A DNA stretch of 64,000 nucleotides from Streptomyces sp. ST2-7A (GTDB lineage Bacteria; Actinomycetota; Actinomycetes; Streptomycetales; Streptomycetaceae), in assembly GCF_021390475.1 (NCBI RefSeq), contig NZ_JAJUWS010000007.1:111701-175700 (forward strand). The letters are read 5' to 3'. Shown here one piece after another: positions 11,575 to 19,837 of this stretch. The notes beneath the pieces are model-generated. The model saw only the letters and a list, made by a program, of their open reading frames with translations, did not search any database and was not told where the DNA came from. A program made the translations under genes and the position numbers. Each line of letters begins with the position of its first letter. Positions within the stretch are counted from its first letter, which is position 1.

Positions 11575-12969
11575 ATGCCCCCGCACCCACCCCCGCGGCC
11601 CGACACCTCGCCCACCACCGTTCCCCGACACACCGACAACCCCGACGGCCCCGACGGCCCCGACCCGCGGGCCACCGACGGCCCGGGCCCGACCCCGGCT
11701 CCGCCCCCGGCCGACCGGGGGACGACCGGCGTCGCGGAATCACCGGCCGGTGCCCCGGCCGCCGACGCGGCCGGTGCCCTGGAACGCGTCCGCGCCCTGG
11801 TCCCCGCCGTCGCCGAGCGGGCCGCCGCCCACGACGAGGCGGGCACCTTCCCCACCGCCGACTTCGCCGATCTGCGCGCGGCGGGCCTGCTCGGTCTCAT
11901 GGTCCCCCGCCGGCTCGGCGGCAGCGGGGCCGACTTCGCCGACTACACCGCCGTGGCGGCGGAGTTGGCCGCCGGGGCGGGAGCCACCGCGCTGATCCAC
12001 AACATGCACGCCTCGGTCACCGGGGCCCTGGCCCACACCCCGGACGACCTGGCCCGCGCGCTGGGCGCCCCCGACAGTTGGTTCACCACCCGCGACCGCG
12101 TGCTACGGGAGGCCGCCGGGGGCGCGCTGTACGGGGTGGCGATGAGTGAACGCGGCGCCGGCTCCCGGCTGTCCCGCATCACCACCGGCTACCGCCGCAC
12201 CGCCGGGGGGTACCGGATCACCGGACACAAGGCGTTCGTCTCCGGGGCCGGACACGTGGACGCCTACCTCGTCGCGGCCCGGGACGAGGACGCCCGGGAC
12301 GCCGGTGCGGGGGACGACGGCGCGGGGGACGCCGATGTCCGCGTCTCCTACTTCCTGGTGCCCGCCGGAGAGGGTGTGCGGGTGGACCCCACCTGGGACT
12401 CCCTGGGGATGCGGGCCACCGGCAGCCATGACCTGCGCCTGGACACCGAGGTGCCCGCCGACGCGCTGCTGGGGGGCGTCGAGGGACTGGCACTGCCGAT
12501 CGCCGAGGTGATGCCGCAGTGGCTCGTCGCCTCCTACGCCGCCGTCTACGTCGGGGTCGCCCGGGCGGTGCTGCGCGCCGCCGCCGACCACCTGGGGGCA
12601 CGCGGACTGACCGGACTGCCCGCCGTGCGGGCGCGGGTGGGGCGTGCCGACGCTGCCGTGGAGGCCGCCGCCCTGGCGGTTGGCGAGGCGGCCCGCCGGG
12701 TCACCGACCGACCGGGGGAACCGGAGACCAACCGGTGGGTGTGGCGCGCCAAGTTGCTGGCCGGGGACACCGCCGCCGAGGTGGCCTCCTCGGTGTTGGA
12801 GGCGGCCGGCGCCTCGGCGACCCGTCGCGGTCACCCGCTGGAACGGCTCTACCGGGACGCCCGCTGCGGGGCCCTGCAACCCGCCACCTCGGACGTGTGC
12901 GCGGACTGGCTGGGGGTGGCCGCCCTGGGGGGCGACCCGGCCCGGGACACGGCGGTGTCCCGATGGTGA
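11575..12969 (+). CDS. acyl-CoA dehydrogenase family protein
   Basis: Flavoprotein of the acyl-CoA dehydrogenase fold, 464 residues. After about 65 disordered Pro/Asp-rich residues, the helical N-domain is followed by the FAD/substrate-binding strand segment YGVAMSERGAGSRLSRITTGYRRTAGGYRITGHKAFVSGAGHVDAYLVAAR, then DSLGMRATGSHDLRLDTEVPADALLGG. The C-terminal four-helix domain ends RGHPLERLYRDARCGALQPATSDVCADWLG. The catalytic-base position is not clearly Glu, so it may instead be one of the hydroxylase- or oxidase-like members common in secondary metabolism. The start is ATG 11575 with AGAGAGGAC upstream. Its stop is overlapped by the polyketide synthase start (ATGGTGA), so both are translationally coupled and probably act on the same acyl-CoA or polyketide. 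Confidence 0.85.
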   Translation: MPPHPPPRPDTSPTTVPRHTDNPDGPDGPDPRATDGPGPTPAPPPADRGTTGVAESPAGAPAADAAGALERVRALVPAVAERAAAHDEAGTFPTADFADLRAAGLLGLMVPRRLGGSGADFADYTAVAAELAAGAGATALIHNMHASVTGALAHTPDDLARALGAPDSWFTTRDRVLREAAGGALYGVAMSERGAGSRLSRITTGYRRTAGGYRITGHKAFVSGAGHVDAYLVAARDEDARDAGAGDDGAGDADVRVSYFLVPAGEGVRVDPTWDSLGMRATGSHDLRLDTEVPADALLGGVEGLALPIAEVMPQWLVASYAAVYVGVARAVLRAAADHLGARGLTGLPAVRARVGRADAAVEAAALAVGEAARRVTDRPGEPETNRWVWRAKLLAGDTAAEVASSVLEAAGASATRRGHPLERLYRDARCGALQPATSDVCADWLGVAALGGDPARDTAVSRW

Positions 12970-14111
12970 GCCCCGGACGCCCCTCTTCCGCCGTCCCCGG
13001 CCCGGCCCCCGTGATCACCGCCTTCGGGGTGGCGGTACCCGAACCGGTCTCCCAGCACCACCTGTGGGACGGCTTCTTCCGGGACCACTTCGCCGGCAGC
13101 CGGCTCGCCCGACGCGTCTTCGACTCCGCCGGCGTCGCCCGGCGGCACACCGTGGTCAACCCGATCACCGAGCCGCCGACCCACTGGACCACCGCCGAGC
13201 GGATGAGCCGTTACGCGGTCGAGGCGCCGGCGTTGGGACGGCGCGCGGTGGCCGCCGCGCTGGAGGCGGCCGGGCTCGACGCCGACGCGGTCGGCATGCT
13301 GGCCGTCGCCTCCTGCACCGGCTACGACACCCCCGGTGTGGACATCCGGGTGGCGTCCGCCCTCGGTCTGCGACCGGACACCCGTCGGCTGCTCGTCGGC
13401 CACATGGGCTGTTACGCGGCGCTGCCCGGCCTGGGCAGTGTGACCGATTACGTGGCGGCCCACGGGCGGCCGGCGGTGCTGCTCTGCGCGGAGTTGACCA
13501 CCCTGCACCTCCAGCCGCCCACCACCGATCCCCAACAGGTGGTCACTCACGCGTTGTTCGGGGACGCCGCCGTCGCGGTGGTGGTGCGTCCCGGAGGTTC
13601 CCCGGAGGACGGCGCCTCGACCACGGGGACCACGGGGACGACAGGGATCACGGGGAAGGCCGAGCCCTCGCTGGAGGTGGTCGATCTCGCCTCCCACACC
13701 GATGCCGACACCGGTGGGCACATGACCTGGCGGATCACCGATCTGGGGTTCCGGATGGGACTGGCCCCGGAGGTGCCGGAGGTTCTGGCCAAGCACGTGC
13801 GCCCGGTGGTGACGGAACTGCTGGCGCGCAACGGCGTGGCGCCCGACTCCCCGATCGGTTGGGCGGTGCATCCGGGCGGGCCCCGGATCCTGGACACCGT
13901 TCGGGACGAACTGGACCTCCCGGAGTCGGCGTTGGCCTCCTCGCGGGAGGTCCTGAGCGGCTACGGGAACTGTTCCTCGGCCACGGTGCTGCTGGTGCTG
14001 GACCACCTGCGGGGGACAGGCGGTCTCGTGCCCGGAGCGCACGTCGTCGCGCTCGCCTTCGGGCCCGGGCTGACGTTGTGGGCGGCGCTGCTGCGCGTGC
14101 CCGTCGGCTGA
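12963..14111 (+). CDS. type III polyketide synthase (chalcone synthase-like)
   Basis: Homodimeric thiolase-fold enzyme that extends an acyl-CoA starter with malonyl-CoA and cyclises the chain without a carrier protein. The Cys-His-Asn triad is complete: Cys150 in GHMGCYAALPGL, His303 in GWAVHPGGPRILD and Asn336 in GYGNCSSATV. At 382 residues it has normal length. The segment around Cys (CYAALPGL) and the DNA-encoded insert STTGTTGTTGITG (about 218-232, from an imperfect 9-12 base repeat) differ from the naphthalene synthase RppA. The starter and product cannot be predicted. The start ATG 12963 lies inside the acyl-CoA dehydrogenase gene end. Together with the nearby UbiA and methyltransferase genes it suggests a prenylated, methylated aromatic polyketide. 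Confidence 0.92.
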   Translation: MVSPGRPSSAVPGPAPVITAFGVAVPEPVSQHHLWDGFFRDHFAGSRLARRVFDSAGVARRHTVVNPITEPPTHWTTAERMSRYAVEAPALGRRAVAAALEAAGLDADAVGMLAVASCTGYDTPGVDIRVASALGLRPDTRRLLVGHMGCYAALPGLGSVTDYVAAHGRPAVLLCAELTTLHLQPPTTDPQQVVTHALFGDAAVAVVVRPGGSPEDGASTTGTTGTTGITGKAEPSLEVVDLASHTDADTGGHMTWRITDLGFRMGLAPEVPEVLAKHVRPVVTELLARNGVAPDSPIGWAVHPGGPRILDTVRDELDLPESALASSREVLSGYGNCSSATVLLVLDHLRGTGGLVPGAHVVALAFGPGLTLWAALLRVPVG

Positions 14112-14192
14112 TCGGGCCGGGGGCGCACCGCCGGCGTGCCCGCCGGCCGCCGGCCCGGGGCGACCCGACCGGGCCCGCCGGTCCGAAACCCC

Positions 14193-15581
14193 CACCGGCG
14201 CTCCGCAACAACCCCCGTCCGTCTCCCCGTCCTCGACGGCGGCCGGCTCCTCGAACAGGCCCGAGCCGCCGCACACCCCCGTCTCCGGCAGGACCAGCTC
14301 CACCCGCCGGGCCGCCTCCCGGTCCCCGGCCAACTCGGCGGCCACCGACCGCACCTGCTCGTAACCGGTCATCGCGAGGAAGGTCGGCGCCCGGCCGTAG
14401 CTCTTCATCCCCACCAGGTACAGGTCGCCCTCGGGGTGGGACAACTCCTCGGCGCCGTGCGGGTAGACGGTGCCGCAGGAGTGGACGTTGGGGTCGATGA
14501 GCGGGGCCAGCGCGACGGGGGCCCGCAGTCGTTCGTCCAGCCCCAGCCGCACCTCGGAGAGGAAGGAGAGGTCGGGGCGCAGGCCGGTGACGCCGACCAC
14601 CGAGTCCACCGGCTCGGACCGCCGGCCGTCCTCGGCGATCAGGACCAGCCGCCCGGTGTCGTCGGCACCCCCCTCGGCGGTCCGCTCGACGGTCTCCACG
14701 GCGGTGACCCGGAAACCGGTCAGCGGCGTCGCCGTGCCCGCCTCCACGGCGGCCCGGGCGCGCAGGCCGAGCGCGCCGCGCGCGGGAAGTTGGTCGGCCT
14801 CCCCGCCGCCGAAGGTGTCGGCGCCCAGCCCGCGCCGCAGGATCCACACCGCCCGGGTGCCGGGGACCTCCTCGGCCAGTTCGGCGTGGGCGGCCAGCAC
14901 GGTGAAGGCGGAGGCTCCGGAGCCGACGACGGCGGTGGTGCGGCCCGCGTACCGGGCGCGGACGGCCGGGTCCCGCAGGTCGGGGATGTCGTACACGATC
15001 CGGTCGGCGGCGGCGCGTTCGCCGAGGGCGGGCAGGCCGTTGCCGCCGATGGGGGAGGGGGTGCCCCGGGTGCCGGAGGCGTCCAGGACGGCGCGGGCGA
15101 TGATCCGCTCCTCGGTGCCGTCGGCCCGCTCGACCTGCACGACGAAGGGCTGTTCCACGCGGTCGGCGTCGACGATCAGGTCGCGGCCGGAGCGGGCGAC
15201 GCCGGTCACCCGGGTGCCGTACCGCACGCGGTCGCCGAGGGCGTCGGCGAGCGGCCGGAGCCAGTGCTCGACCCACTCGGCCCCGGTGGGGTACGCCGTG
15301 TCGTCGGGCCGGGTCCACCCGGCGCCCCGGGCGGCGATCAGCTTCTCACCCACGGGGTCGATCACCTCGGCCCAGCGGGAGAAGAGCCGCACGTGACCCC
15401 AGCCGCGCACGGCGTGGCCGGGGCCCTCGCCGGCCTCCAGTACCAGCGGGCGCAACCCCCGGTCGAGCAGGTGGGCGGCTGCGGCCAGGCCGACGGGACC
15501 GGCGCCGATGACGACCACGGGGTGCTCCCCGTTCCCCTCGGCGACGGCTGCGGGAACGGCCTGCGTGGCGACTGTACTCAT
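14193..15581 (-). CDS. arsO: ArsO-like flavin monooxygenase, no stop before neighbour
   Basis: FAD/NAD(P)-dependent oxidoreductase of the type linked to actinobacterial arsenic operons. FAD-binding VVVIGAGPVGLAAAAHLL is near residue 28, a second nucleotide fold TTAVVGSGASAFTVLAAHAEL follows, and the family ending NVHSCGTVYPHGAEELSHPEGDLYLVGMKSYGRAPTF is present. The last recognisable segment is GVCGGSGLFEEP...GGCCGAPV (to 14193, 463 residues), a Cys-rich tail that suits arsenical binding. No stop follows in this frame until 12849, so as written the gene would run antisense through the polyketide synthase. The 3' end was probably lost at a rearrangement joint. The coordinates given are the conserved part. 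The start ATG 15581 has GGGAGGGAG upstream. Confidence 0.72.
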
Positions 15582-15656
15582 CGGAGCTCCCTCCCGGCCG
15601 GTGGCCCCACCTGCCGGTATCGACGTATGCGAATGTCTTCGTGGCCATCCTGGCAC

Positions 15657-15723
15657 TTGAATCGATGGGCGTCAATATTTACACCAATCGAATCAGAGGG
15701 CATCAAGGTTGATTTGATCTTGA
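15657..15723. promoter_or_regulatory. operator-like palindromes between arsO and hicA
   Basis: The 165-base divergent gap is AT-rich. It holds ATCAA-gg-TTGAT (15702-15713), TCAAG-n11-CTTGA (15703-15723), and an imperfect pair of aatcgat/atcgaat elements at 15659-15692 flanking gtcaatatttacacc. ATCAA/TTGAT half sites resemble ArsR/SmtB-type operators. HicB could also bind here, because hicA starts at 15747. Confidence 0.5.
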
Positions 15724-15746
15724 CGTCTAGGGAGTCTGGATTTCAC

Positions 15747-15941
15747 ATGGTGACACCTTCGATGAAGCTTCGGGTCGCGGGCCGCGACAAGAGGCTTCCC
15801 GACCGGGGGCCGCACACCAAGTGGCTCCACCCCCGTGGAGAACACATGGTTCCCCTCCCGCGGCACCGGAACGTCTCGCCCGGCGTCATCGACGATGTGA
15901 AGGCAAAGCTCATATGCCTGCCGGAAGGGTGGATGTCATGA
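15747..15941 (+). CDS. hicA: HicA-like mRNA interferase toxin
   Basis: Short basic protein of 64 residues, MVTPSMKLRVAGRDKR..., with the HicA/YcfA core: a glycine/histidine turn RGPHTKWLHPRGEHMV (the catalytic His in GxHxxxxHP) and the helix NVSPGVIDDVKAKLICLPEGW. HicA binds RNA through a dsRBD-like fold and cleaves translated mRNA. The expected Gly-Ser before the catalytic His is Gly-Pro here, so activity is uncertain. Its TGA overlaps the ATG of the next gene by 4 bases (ATGA), the usual hicAB arrangement. The start could also be GTG 15750 or ATG 15762. The module sits between arsO and arsR, splitting what is normally one arsenic locus. Confidence 0.72.
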   Translation: MVTPSMKLRVAGRDKRLPDRGPHTKWLHPRGEHMVPLPRHRNVSPGVIDDVKAKLICLPEGWMS

Positions 15942-16372
15942 CCCACGGCATGTACCGGGTCGTCGCCAAACGATGGAAGCACGGCTGGGAGCTTCACGTG
16001 GACGGGGTTGGTGTAACCCAGTCCCGAACGCTTGTGGATGCCGAGGCCATGGCCCGGGACCACATCTCTGTGGTACTGGACCTTCCCGACGATGCTTTCG
16101 GTATCGAGGTCGTGCCCGAGATCGGCGCCGGAGCGGACGGGGAACTCCTCAACCTCGGCCAAGCCGACCGCGAGGCCGAGGACGCTCGGGAGCGGGCGGT
16201 CGCCCAGCGTCGCAGGGTGGCCCGACAGCTCGACTCCCTCGGTCTGTCGGGGAGGGAGGTCGCCGTGGTGTTGAAGGTCTCACCGCAACGGGTGTCCCAA
16301 TTGTTGGATCGGAGGCGGCGGCAAGCGGATGGTTCGCATGTCGCTGAGAAGAACCCGAGCCGACAGCGGTGA
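15938..16372 (+). CDS. hicB: HicB-like antitoxin with HTH domain
   Basis: A 144-residue protein. Residues 1-55 (MYRVVAKRWKHGWELHVDGVGVTQSRTLVDAEAMARDHI) form the degraded RNase H-like fold of HicB antitoxins, which masks the toxin's active site. The C-terminal part is a helical linker rich in Arg/Glu and then a helix-turn-helix (LDSLGLSGREVAVVLKVSPQRVSQLLDRR) for autoregulation. I choose ATG 15938, preceded by GGAAGGGTGG and overlapping the hicA stop; ATG 15914 is in frame but less likely. The pair is expected to repress its own promoter, possibly at the palindromes near 15702. A hairpin-like C5/G5 palindrome at 16400-16425 lies after the stop. Confidence 0.75.
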   Translation: MTHGMYRVVAKRWKHGWELHVDGVGVTQSRTLVDAEAMARDHISVVLDLPDDAFGIEVVPEIGAGADGELLNLGQADREAEDARERAVAQRRRVARQLDSLGLSGREVAVVLKVSPQRVSQLLDRRRRQADGSHVAEKNPSRQR

Positions 16373-16444
16373 CCGGCATGTGACGCTTGCCCCCGAGCCC
16401 CCCGAACCGGGGGCGTTCGGGGCCGGGGGTGACACCATGGGGGT

Positions 16445-16837
16445 ATGACCATCGTGCAGATCTCGACGGGCCCCGGGGCCGGCACGACCCCGCCCGCCGG
16501 GGACGTCGTCCCGTGCTGCCCGCCGCTGGCCCAGCGGCCCCTGGAGGTCGACGAGGCCGAGCGCGCCGCCGCGATGTTCAAGGCGCTCGGCGACCCGGTG
16601 CGGCTGCGCCTGTTCTCGGCGGTGGCCTCGCACCCCGGCGGGGAGGCCTGCGTGTGCGACATCTCCGATGTCGGGGTCTCGCAGCCGACCGTCAGCCACC
16701 ACCTGAAGAAGCTGCGCGAGGCGGGCTTGTTGATCTCCGAGCGGCGCGGTACCTGGGTGTACTACCGGGTGGCCCCCTCCGTCCTGGCGGGGATGGGCGG
16801 TCTCTTCGACCCCGCCCCGGCCCCCGCAGTGCCCTGA
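16445..16837 (+). CDS. arsR: ArsR-family arsenic-responsive repressor
   Basis: A 130-residue winged-helix repressor. MFKALGDPVRLRLFSAVASHPGGEACVCDISDVGVSQPTVSHHLKKLREAGLL is the ArsR core with the CxC thiol site (CVCD) at the start of the DNA-binding helix, which binds As(III) or Sb(III) and releases the operator. A second Cys pair (VVPCCPPL, residues 24-29) lies in the N-terminal tail, as in other streptomycete ArsR proteins. It is transcribed away from arsO with hicAB in between. Its regulon probably includes arsO and possibly acr3/arsC 10 kb away. The start ATG 16445 is preceded by gggggt. Confidence 0.92.
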   Translation: MTIVQISTGPGAGTTPPAGDVVPCCPPLAQRPLEVDEAERAAAMFKALGDPVRLRLFSAVASHPGGEACVCDISDVGVSQPTVSHHLKKLREAGLLISERRGTWVYYRVAPSVLAGMGGLFDPAPAPAVP

Positions 16838-17158
16838 GCCATCCGGCGCCCGGAGTTGTCCGTGACCATGGTGTGGCCCGCTCGTGGATCCACACGCCTC
16901 CGGCCGGCTACCGCGTCGATGGTGAAGCCGAGTTCGAACCACGTTCCCTCGCCCCGAGAACCAACCCGCGCGCCCGTTCCCTGTTGTGATGGCCCTCACT
17001 TGTACGCGGCTCCGGCCCCGGGAGAATACTTTCGGGTGTCCGAGCTCTCGGCCGCCACATCACGGGTCGGGCGTGCGGCCTGAAGTGGTCGTTCGGGGCT
17101 ACGGGTTCTCGTCGAAGTGACATGATGAATGCCGTATCGGGCGAAAGGGAGTTGGCTC
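16838..17158. promoter_or_regulatory. intergenic region, possible promoter for Nudix gene
   Basis: No gene seen in about 320 bases. A weak promoter-like pair, TTGTAC (17000-17005) and AATACT (17025-17030) with a 19-base spacer, lies 130 bases before the Nudix start. The Nudix ribosome site is AAAGGGAG at about 17143-17150. Confidence 0.3.
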
Positions 17159-17701
17159 ATGCGGTGGACGGTGCACGGCGAGCGGCAGATCTACACCAAT
17201 CCGTGGGTCAATCTCTGCCTCGTGGATGTCCAGCAGCCGGACGGCCGGCGCTGGGAGCACCATGTGGTGCGGCTGCGGCACCTTGCGGTGGCAGCCGTCG
17301 TCGATGAGCAGAAGCGGGTGCTGATGATGTGGCGCCACCGGTTCATCACCGACGTTTGGGGCTGGGAGCTGCCGATGGGTCTGATCGAACCCGATGAAAC
17401 CCCGGAGCAGGCGGCAGCGCGGGAGGTGGAGGAGGAGACCGGCTGGCGGGTGGAGTCGATGAAGCATCTGGTCTACGCACAGCCCGCGAACGGCATCACC
17501 GATTCCGAGCACCACGTCTTCCGCGCCGATGGCGCCACGTACATCGGTCCGCCGACGGAACTGAACGAAACCGACCGCGTCGAGTGGGTCCCGATGTCCG
17601 AGATTCGAGGCATGATCGATCGGCGTGAGGTGGTCAGCAGCGGCAGTCTCGTCGGTCTGCTGTATCTGCTGCTTGACGAGGCCACGAGCATCATCGGCTA
17701 A
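17159..17701 (+). CDS. Nudix hydrolase
   Basis: A 180-residue Nudix protein with a canonical box at about 80-103 (GLIEPDETPEQAAAREVEEETGW: Gx5Ex7REUxEExGU), which binds the divalent metals for hydrolysis of a nucleoside-diphosphate-linked substrate. The upstream strands RWTVHGERQIYTNPWVNLCLVDVQQPDG resemble ADP-ribose/NDP-sugar pyrophosphatases, but the substrate is not deducible. A paralogue at 37088-37627 shares the whole architecture ([23 protein letters not shown], ERxExDRxEWVP-type blocks). Its TAA overlaps the stop of the convergent XRE regulator by 3-4 bases. It starts the lower-GC accessory block. Confidence 0.9.
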   Translation: MRWTVHGERQIYTNPWVNLCLVDVQQPDGRRWEHHVVRLRHLAVAAVVDEQKRVLMMWRHRFITDVWGWELPMGLIEPDETPEQAAAREVEEETGWRVESMKHLVYAQPANGITDSEHHVFRADGATYIGPPTELNETDRVEWVPMSEIRGMIDRREVVSSGSLVGLLYLLLDEATSIIG

Positions 17702-19026
17702 CCGAGCGCTTCACGCATCCGTTGTTCGAAAGTCACCACCGGTGCTTCACGCGCGTACGGGGCGAGGCTGCGGTGAAACTCGCCCACGTGGCCCACGACT
17801 CGCGGTGAGTCGATCGAGGCGCTGAGATCCAGTGCGAGACCGGCACTGTGGCAAGCGGTGTCCAGTTCCCCCTGGTGCAGTTGCGCGGTGGCAAGCCAGA
17901 ACGCATGGAAAGCACGGCCGCGCTGCTGCGCTGCGGTCTCCCGGCGCAGTCCCTCCGCGATCAGGGGTTCGGCTCGCCTGGCCTCGCCCAGCCGCGCGAG
18001 GGCGATCCCGGTGTCGACGATCAGCTTGGTCTCGTCGAAGTAGCGCACCCACGAGGGAGCTGCGGTCTCATGACCGCGGGCAGCCTCGAAAGCGTCGCGC
18101 GATCGACCGATGGCCTGGTGGCATGCGGAGCGGTCCCGGAGGGAGGCGTGCGCAAATGCCTCCCTCATGTAGAGCATGGCCATTACCAGCGGCTGCTCAT
18201 CGGAGACACGGGCGGTGTCCTGCGCCTTGCACGCCAACCGAACGGCGTCGGTGGGGTGCCCGTCGTAGGTCGCCTGAAGGCTCATGCAGGACAGGACATT
18301 GGCCATGAAGAGGTGATCGCCCTGACGGTGCGCAAACCGCAGGGCTTGGGCGAAGTGTGTGCGCGCCGTGCTGTACTGGCGGGCGTCGAAGTACGCCCAG
18401 CCGGAGAGTCGGGCAAGTTCCGCCGCCAGCTTTTCCAATTCCTGGCGCAGCGTACCGTTCGCGTCACGCATCAGCCGGACAACGTAACGAAGATGCCCGA
18501 CCACGGCGGGCCGGAGCGAAGCCCCGCCGTGCCGATCGTCACGACGCCAGTAGTCCTCGACAGACGACTGTAGGGCGATGAGTGTCGAGCGCGTGACCTT
18601 GCCGTCGGCAAGGCTGAGTAGTTCATCGAGGTCCCTGCCGTAGTTCTCCTCCGTCACTGCTCCGGACAGTTCGGCGTCGGTCTCCCCGTGCGGGGCAGGT
18701 TCCTTCGCACCGACAGCCGTTGCTCGGAGCTTGGGGATCTCCCAAGGGCGGTGTGCCAAGCCGAGCATGGCCCCGGGAATGCGCAGACCATCCGAGACCC
18801 GTTCGATCACATCGATATGCGCGAGGCCACGCCGCCCGGACATGATCTCCCCGACTCTGCTGGGCGTCATGCCGCACAGGGCGGCGATGCGTGACGGGTA
18901 GATGCCGGCCTTGGTCTTCACCAGGCGAAACACCTGGGTGAAGTCGCGTTGTTCACATGCCTGTTGCCAGGCCGGGTGTGCCAGTAACTCCGCTGGCAGC
19001 TTCACGTGCGGTTGCGGAGCGGGCAC
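17698..19026 (-). CDS. XRE-type regulator with TPR-like helical domain
   Basis: A 442-residue protein. The N-terminal XRE helix-turn-helix (FRLVKTKAGIYPSRIAALCGMTPSRVGEIMSGRRGLAHIDVIERVSDGLRIP, about 27-80) is followed by a long alpha-helical region with tetratricopeptide-like repeats (YFDARQYSTARTHFAQALRFAHRQGDHLFMANVLSCMSLQATYDG...). Such regulators are frequent in streptomycetes, often beside HATPase anti-sigma-like genes as here. They usually respond to developmental or peptide signals, but no ligand is known for this one. The start GTG 19026 has a perfect AAGGAGGTC site 5 bases upstream. It diverges from the HATPase gene across a palindrome at 19087-19101 that it could bind. Confidence 0.85.
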   Translation of the reverse strand: MPAPQPHVKLPAELLAHPAWQQACEQRDFTQVFRLVKTKAGIYPSRIAALCGMTPSRVGEIMSGRRGLAHIDVIERVSDGLRIPGAMLGLAHRPWEIPKLRATAVGAKEPAPHGETDAELSGAVTEENYGRDLDELLSLADGKVTRSTLIALQSSVEDYWRRDDRHGGASLRPAVVGHLRYVVRLMRDANGTLRQELEKLAAELARLSGWAYFDARQYSTARTHFAQALRFAHRQGDHLFMANVLSCMSLQATYDGHPTDAVRLACKAQDTARVSDEQPLVMAMLYMREAFAHASLRDRSACHQAIGRSRDAFEAARGHETAAPSWVRYFDETKLIVDTGIALARLGEARRAEPLIAEGLRRETAAQQRGRAFHAFWLATAQLHQGELDTACHSAGLALDLSASIDSPRVVGHVGEFHRSLAPYAREAPVVTFEQRMREALG

Positions 19027-19086
19027 GTGACCTCCTTGGCCGGTGAGGTGGCTGACGTACGGCGGGAAGGGTCCCCCACTCCAGAG

Positions 19087-19101
19087 TACCCACGTTGGGT
19101 A
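19087..19101. promoter_or_regulatory. palindromic operator TACCCA-cgt-TGGGTA
   Basis: Perfect 6-bp arms with a 3-base centre, placed midway in the 146-base divergent gap between the XRE regulator and the HATPase gene. This is a likely binding site for the adjacent regulator. Confidence 0.5.
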
Positions 19102-19172
19102 ACCATCATGGCCTGATCCGGTGACCTCTGTTCGCGGTGAGCTGTTCCTCCCATCCACGAAGAGGTAACGCC

Positions 19173-19643
19173 ATGAGTGCGACCACGGACAACCTGCAAC
19201 CCACAAGGCGTTGGTGGCAACAGTTCTCACCCGAGCCGCGGAGCGTTCCCCTGGCCCGTCATCAGGTACAGGTGGCGCTCCGCGAATGGAGATGTGACCA
19301 GAACGACGCTGATTGCATCGTCCTGGTCACCAGCGAATTGGTGACCAATGCCATTCTCCATGGCAGCTCCACTGAGCGCCCTGTCGAAGTCTGCCTGACA
19401 CTGGCCGAGGGCAGTTGCCTCCTAGAAGTGTCGGACAGCAGCCCGCGAGGGGCCGGGATGCGAACTCCGGCGGACACCAACGAGCATGGTCGTGGTCTGT
19501 TGCTGGTCAGTCAATTGGCCACTCGGAACGGCACGACCTTTCGCGGCCACATCGGGAAAACGGTGTGGGCTCAGATGCCGGCAACAAGCTGTCAGGACGC
19601 CACGATGCAAGGGCGTTGGCCTGTCCGGTGGTGTGGAAATTGA
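19173..19643 (+). CDS. HATPase domain protein (anti-sigma/RsbW-like)
   Basis: A 156-residue stand-alone ATP-binding domain of the GHKL/HATPase_c_2 class: N-box SELVTNAILHGSS at about 50-62, G1-like EVSDSSPRGAG near 88, and a G2-like NEHGRGLLLVSQLA near 105. There is no histidine phosphorylation domain. Streptomycetes have dozens of these RsbW/SpoIIAB-like proteins, some acting as serine kinases on anti-anti-sigma factors, most of unknown target. The start ATG 19173 has GAAGAGG upstream. The gene opens a possible operon that continues with the small membrane peptide, the radical SAM enzyme and the CYTH protein. Confidence 0.85.
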   Translation: MSATTDNLQPTRRWWQQFSPEPRSVPLARHQVQVALREWRCDQNDADCIVLVTSELVTNAILHGSSTERPVEVCLTLAEGSCLLEVSDSSPRGAGMRTPADTNEHGRGLLLVSQLATRNGTTFRGHIGKTVWAQMPATSCQDATMQGRWPVRWCGN

Positions 19644-19738
19644 TTCGCATCATCGGTCGGTATGCCGGAGTGCTGTTCATCATCGGCGTCAGCGCAAGCT
19701 GTGGACTCGTCATCGGCCTGGCAGTCGCCATGCGGTAG
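19631..19738 (+). CDS. 35-residue single-helix membrane peptide
   Basis: Tiny open frame from GTG 19631 (or 19628) giving a basic start (WKLIRIIGRY), one long hydrophobic segment (AGVLFIIGVSASCGLVIGLAVAM) and a final Arg. It overlaps the end of the HATPase gene by 13 bases and precedes the radical SAM gene by about 100 bases. The composition is that of a one-pass membrane microprotein with a single Cys. It could be a regulatory peptide or even a substrate of the radical SAM enzyme, but no leader-core organisation is evident. No homologue is recognised. Confidence 0.45.
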   Translation: MWKLIRIIGRYAGVLFIIGVSASCGLVIGLAVAMR

Positions 19739-19837
19739 GGCCGCCTCGAAATCTGGCCCGCTCAAGAACCCTGTACGCAAATCGGCAGTCCTGCCTTGTA
19801 TCCGCCGCTCTGTTTCTGCGAGGAAAGAGCCTCTCCT

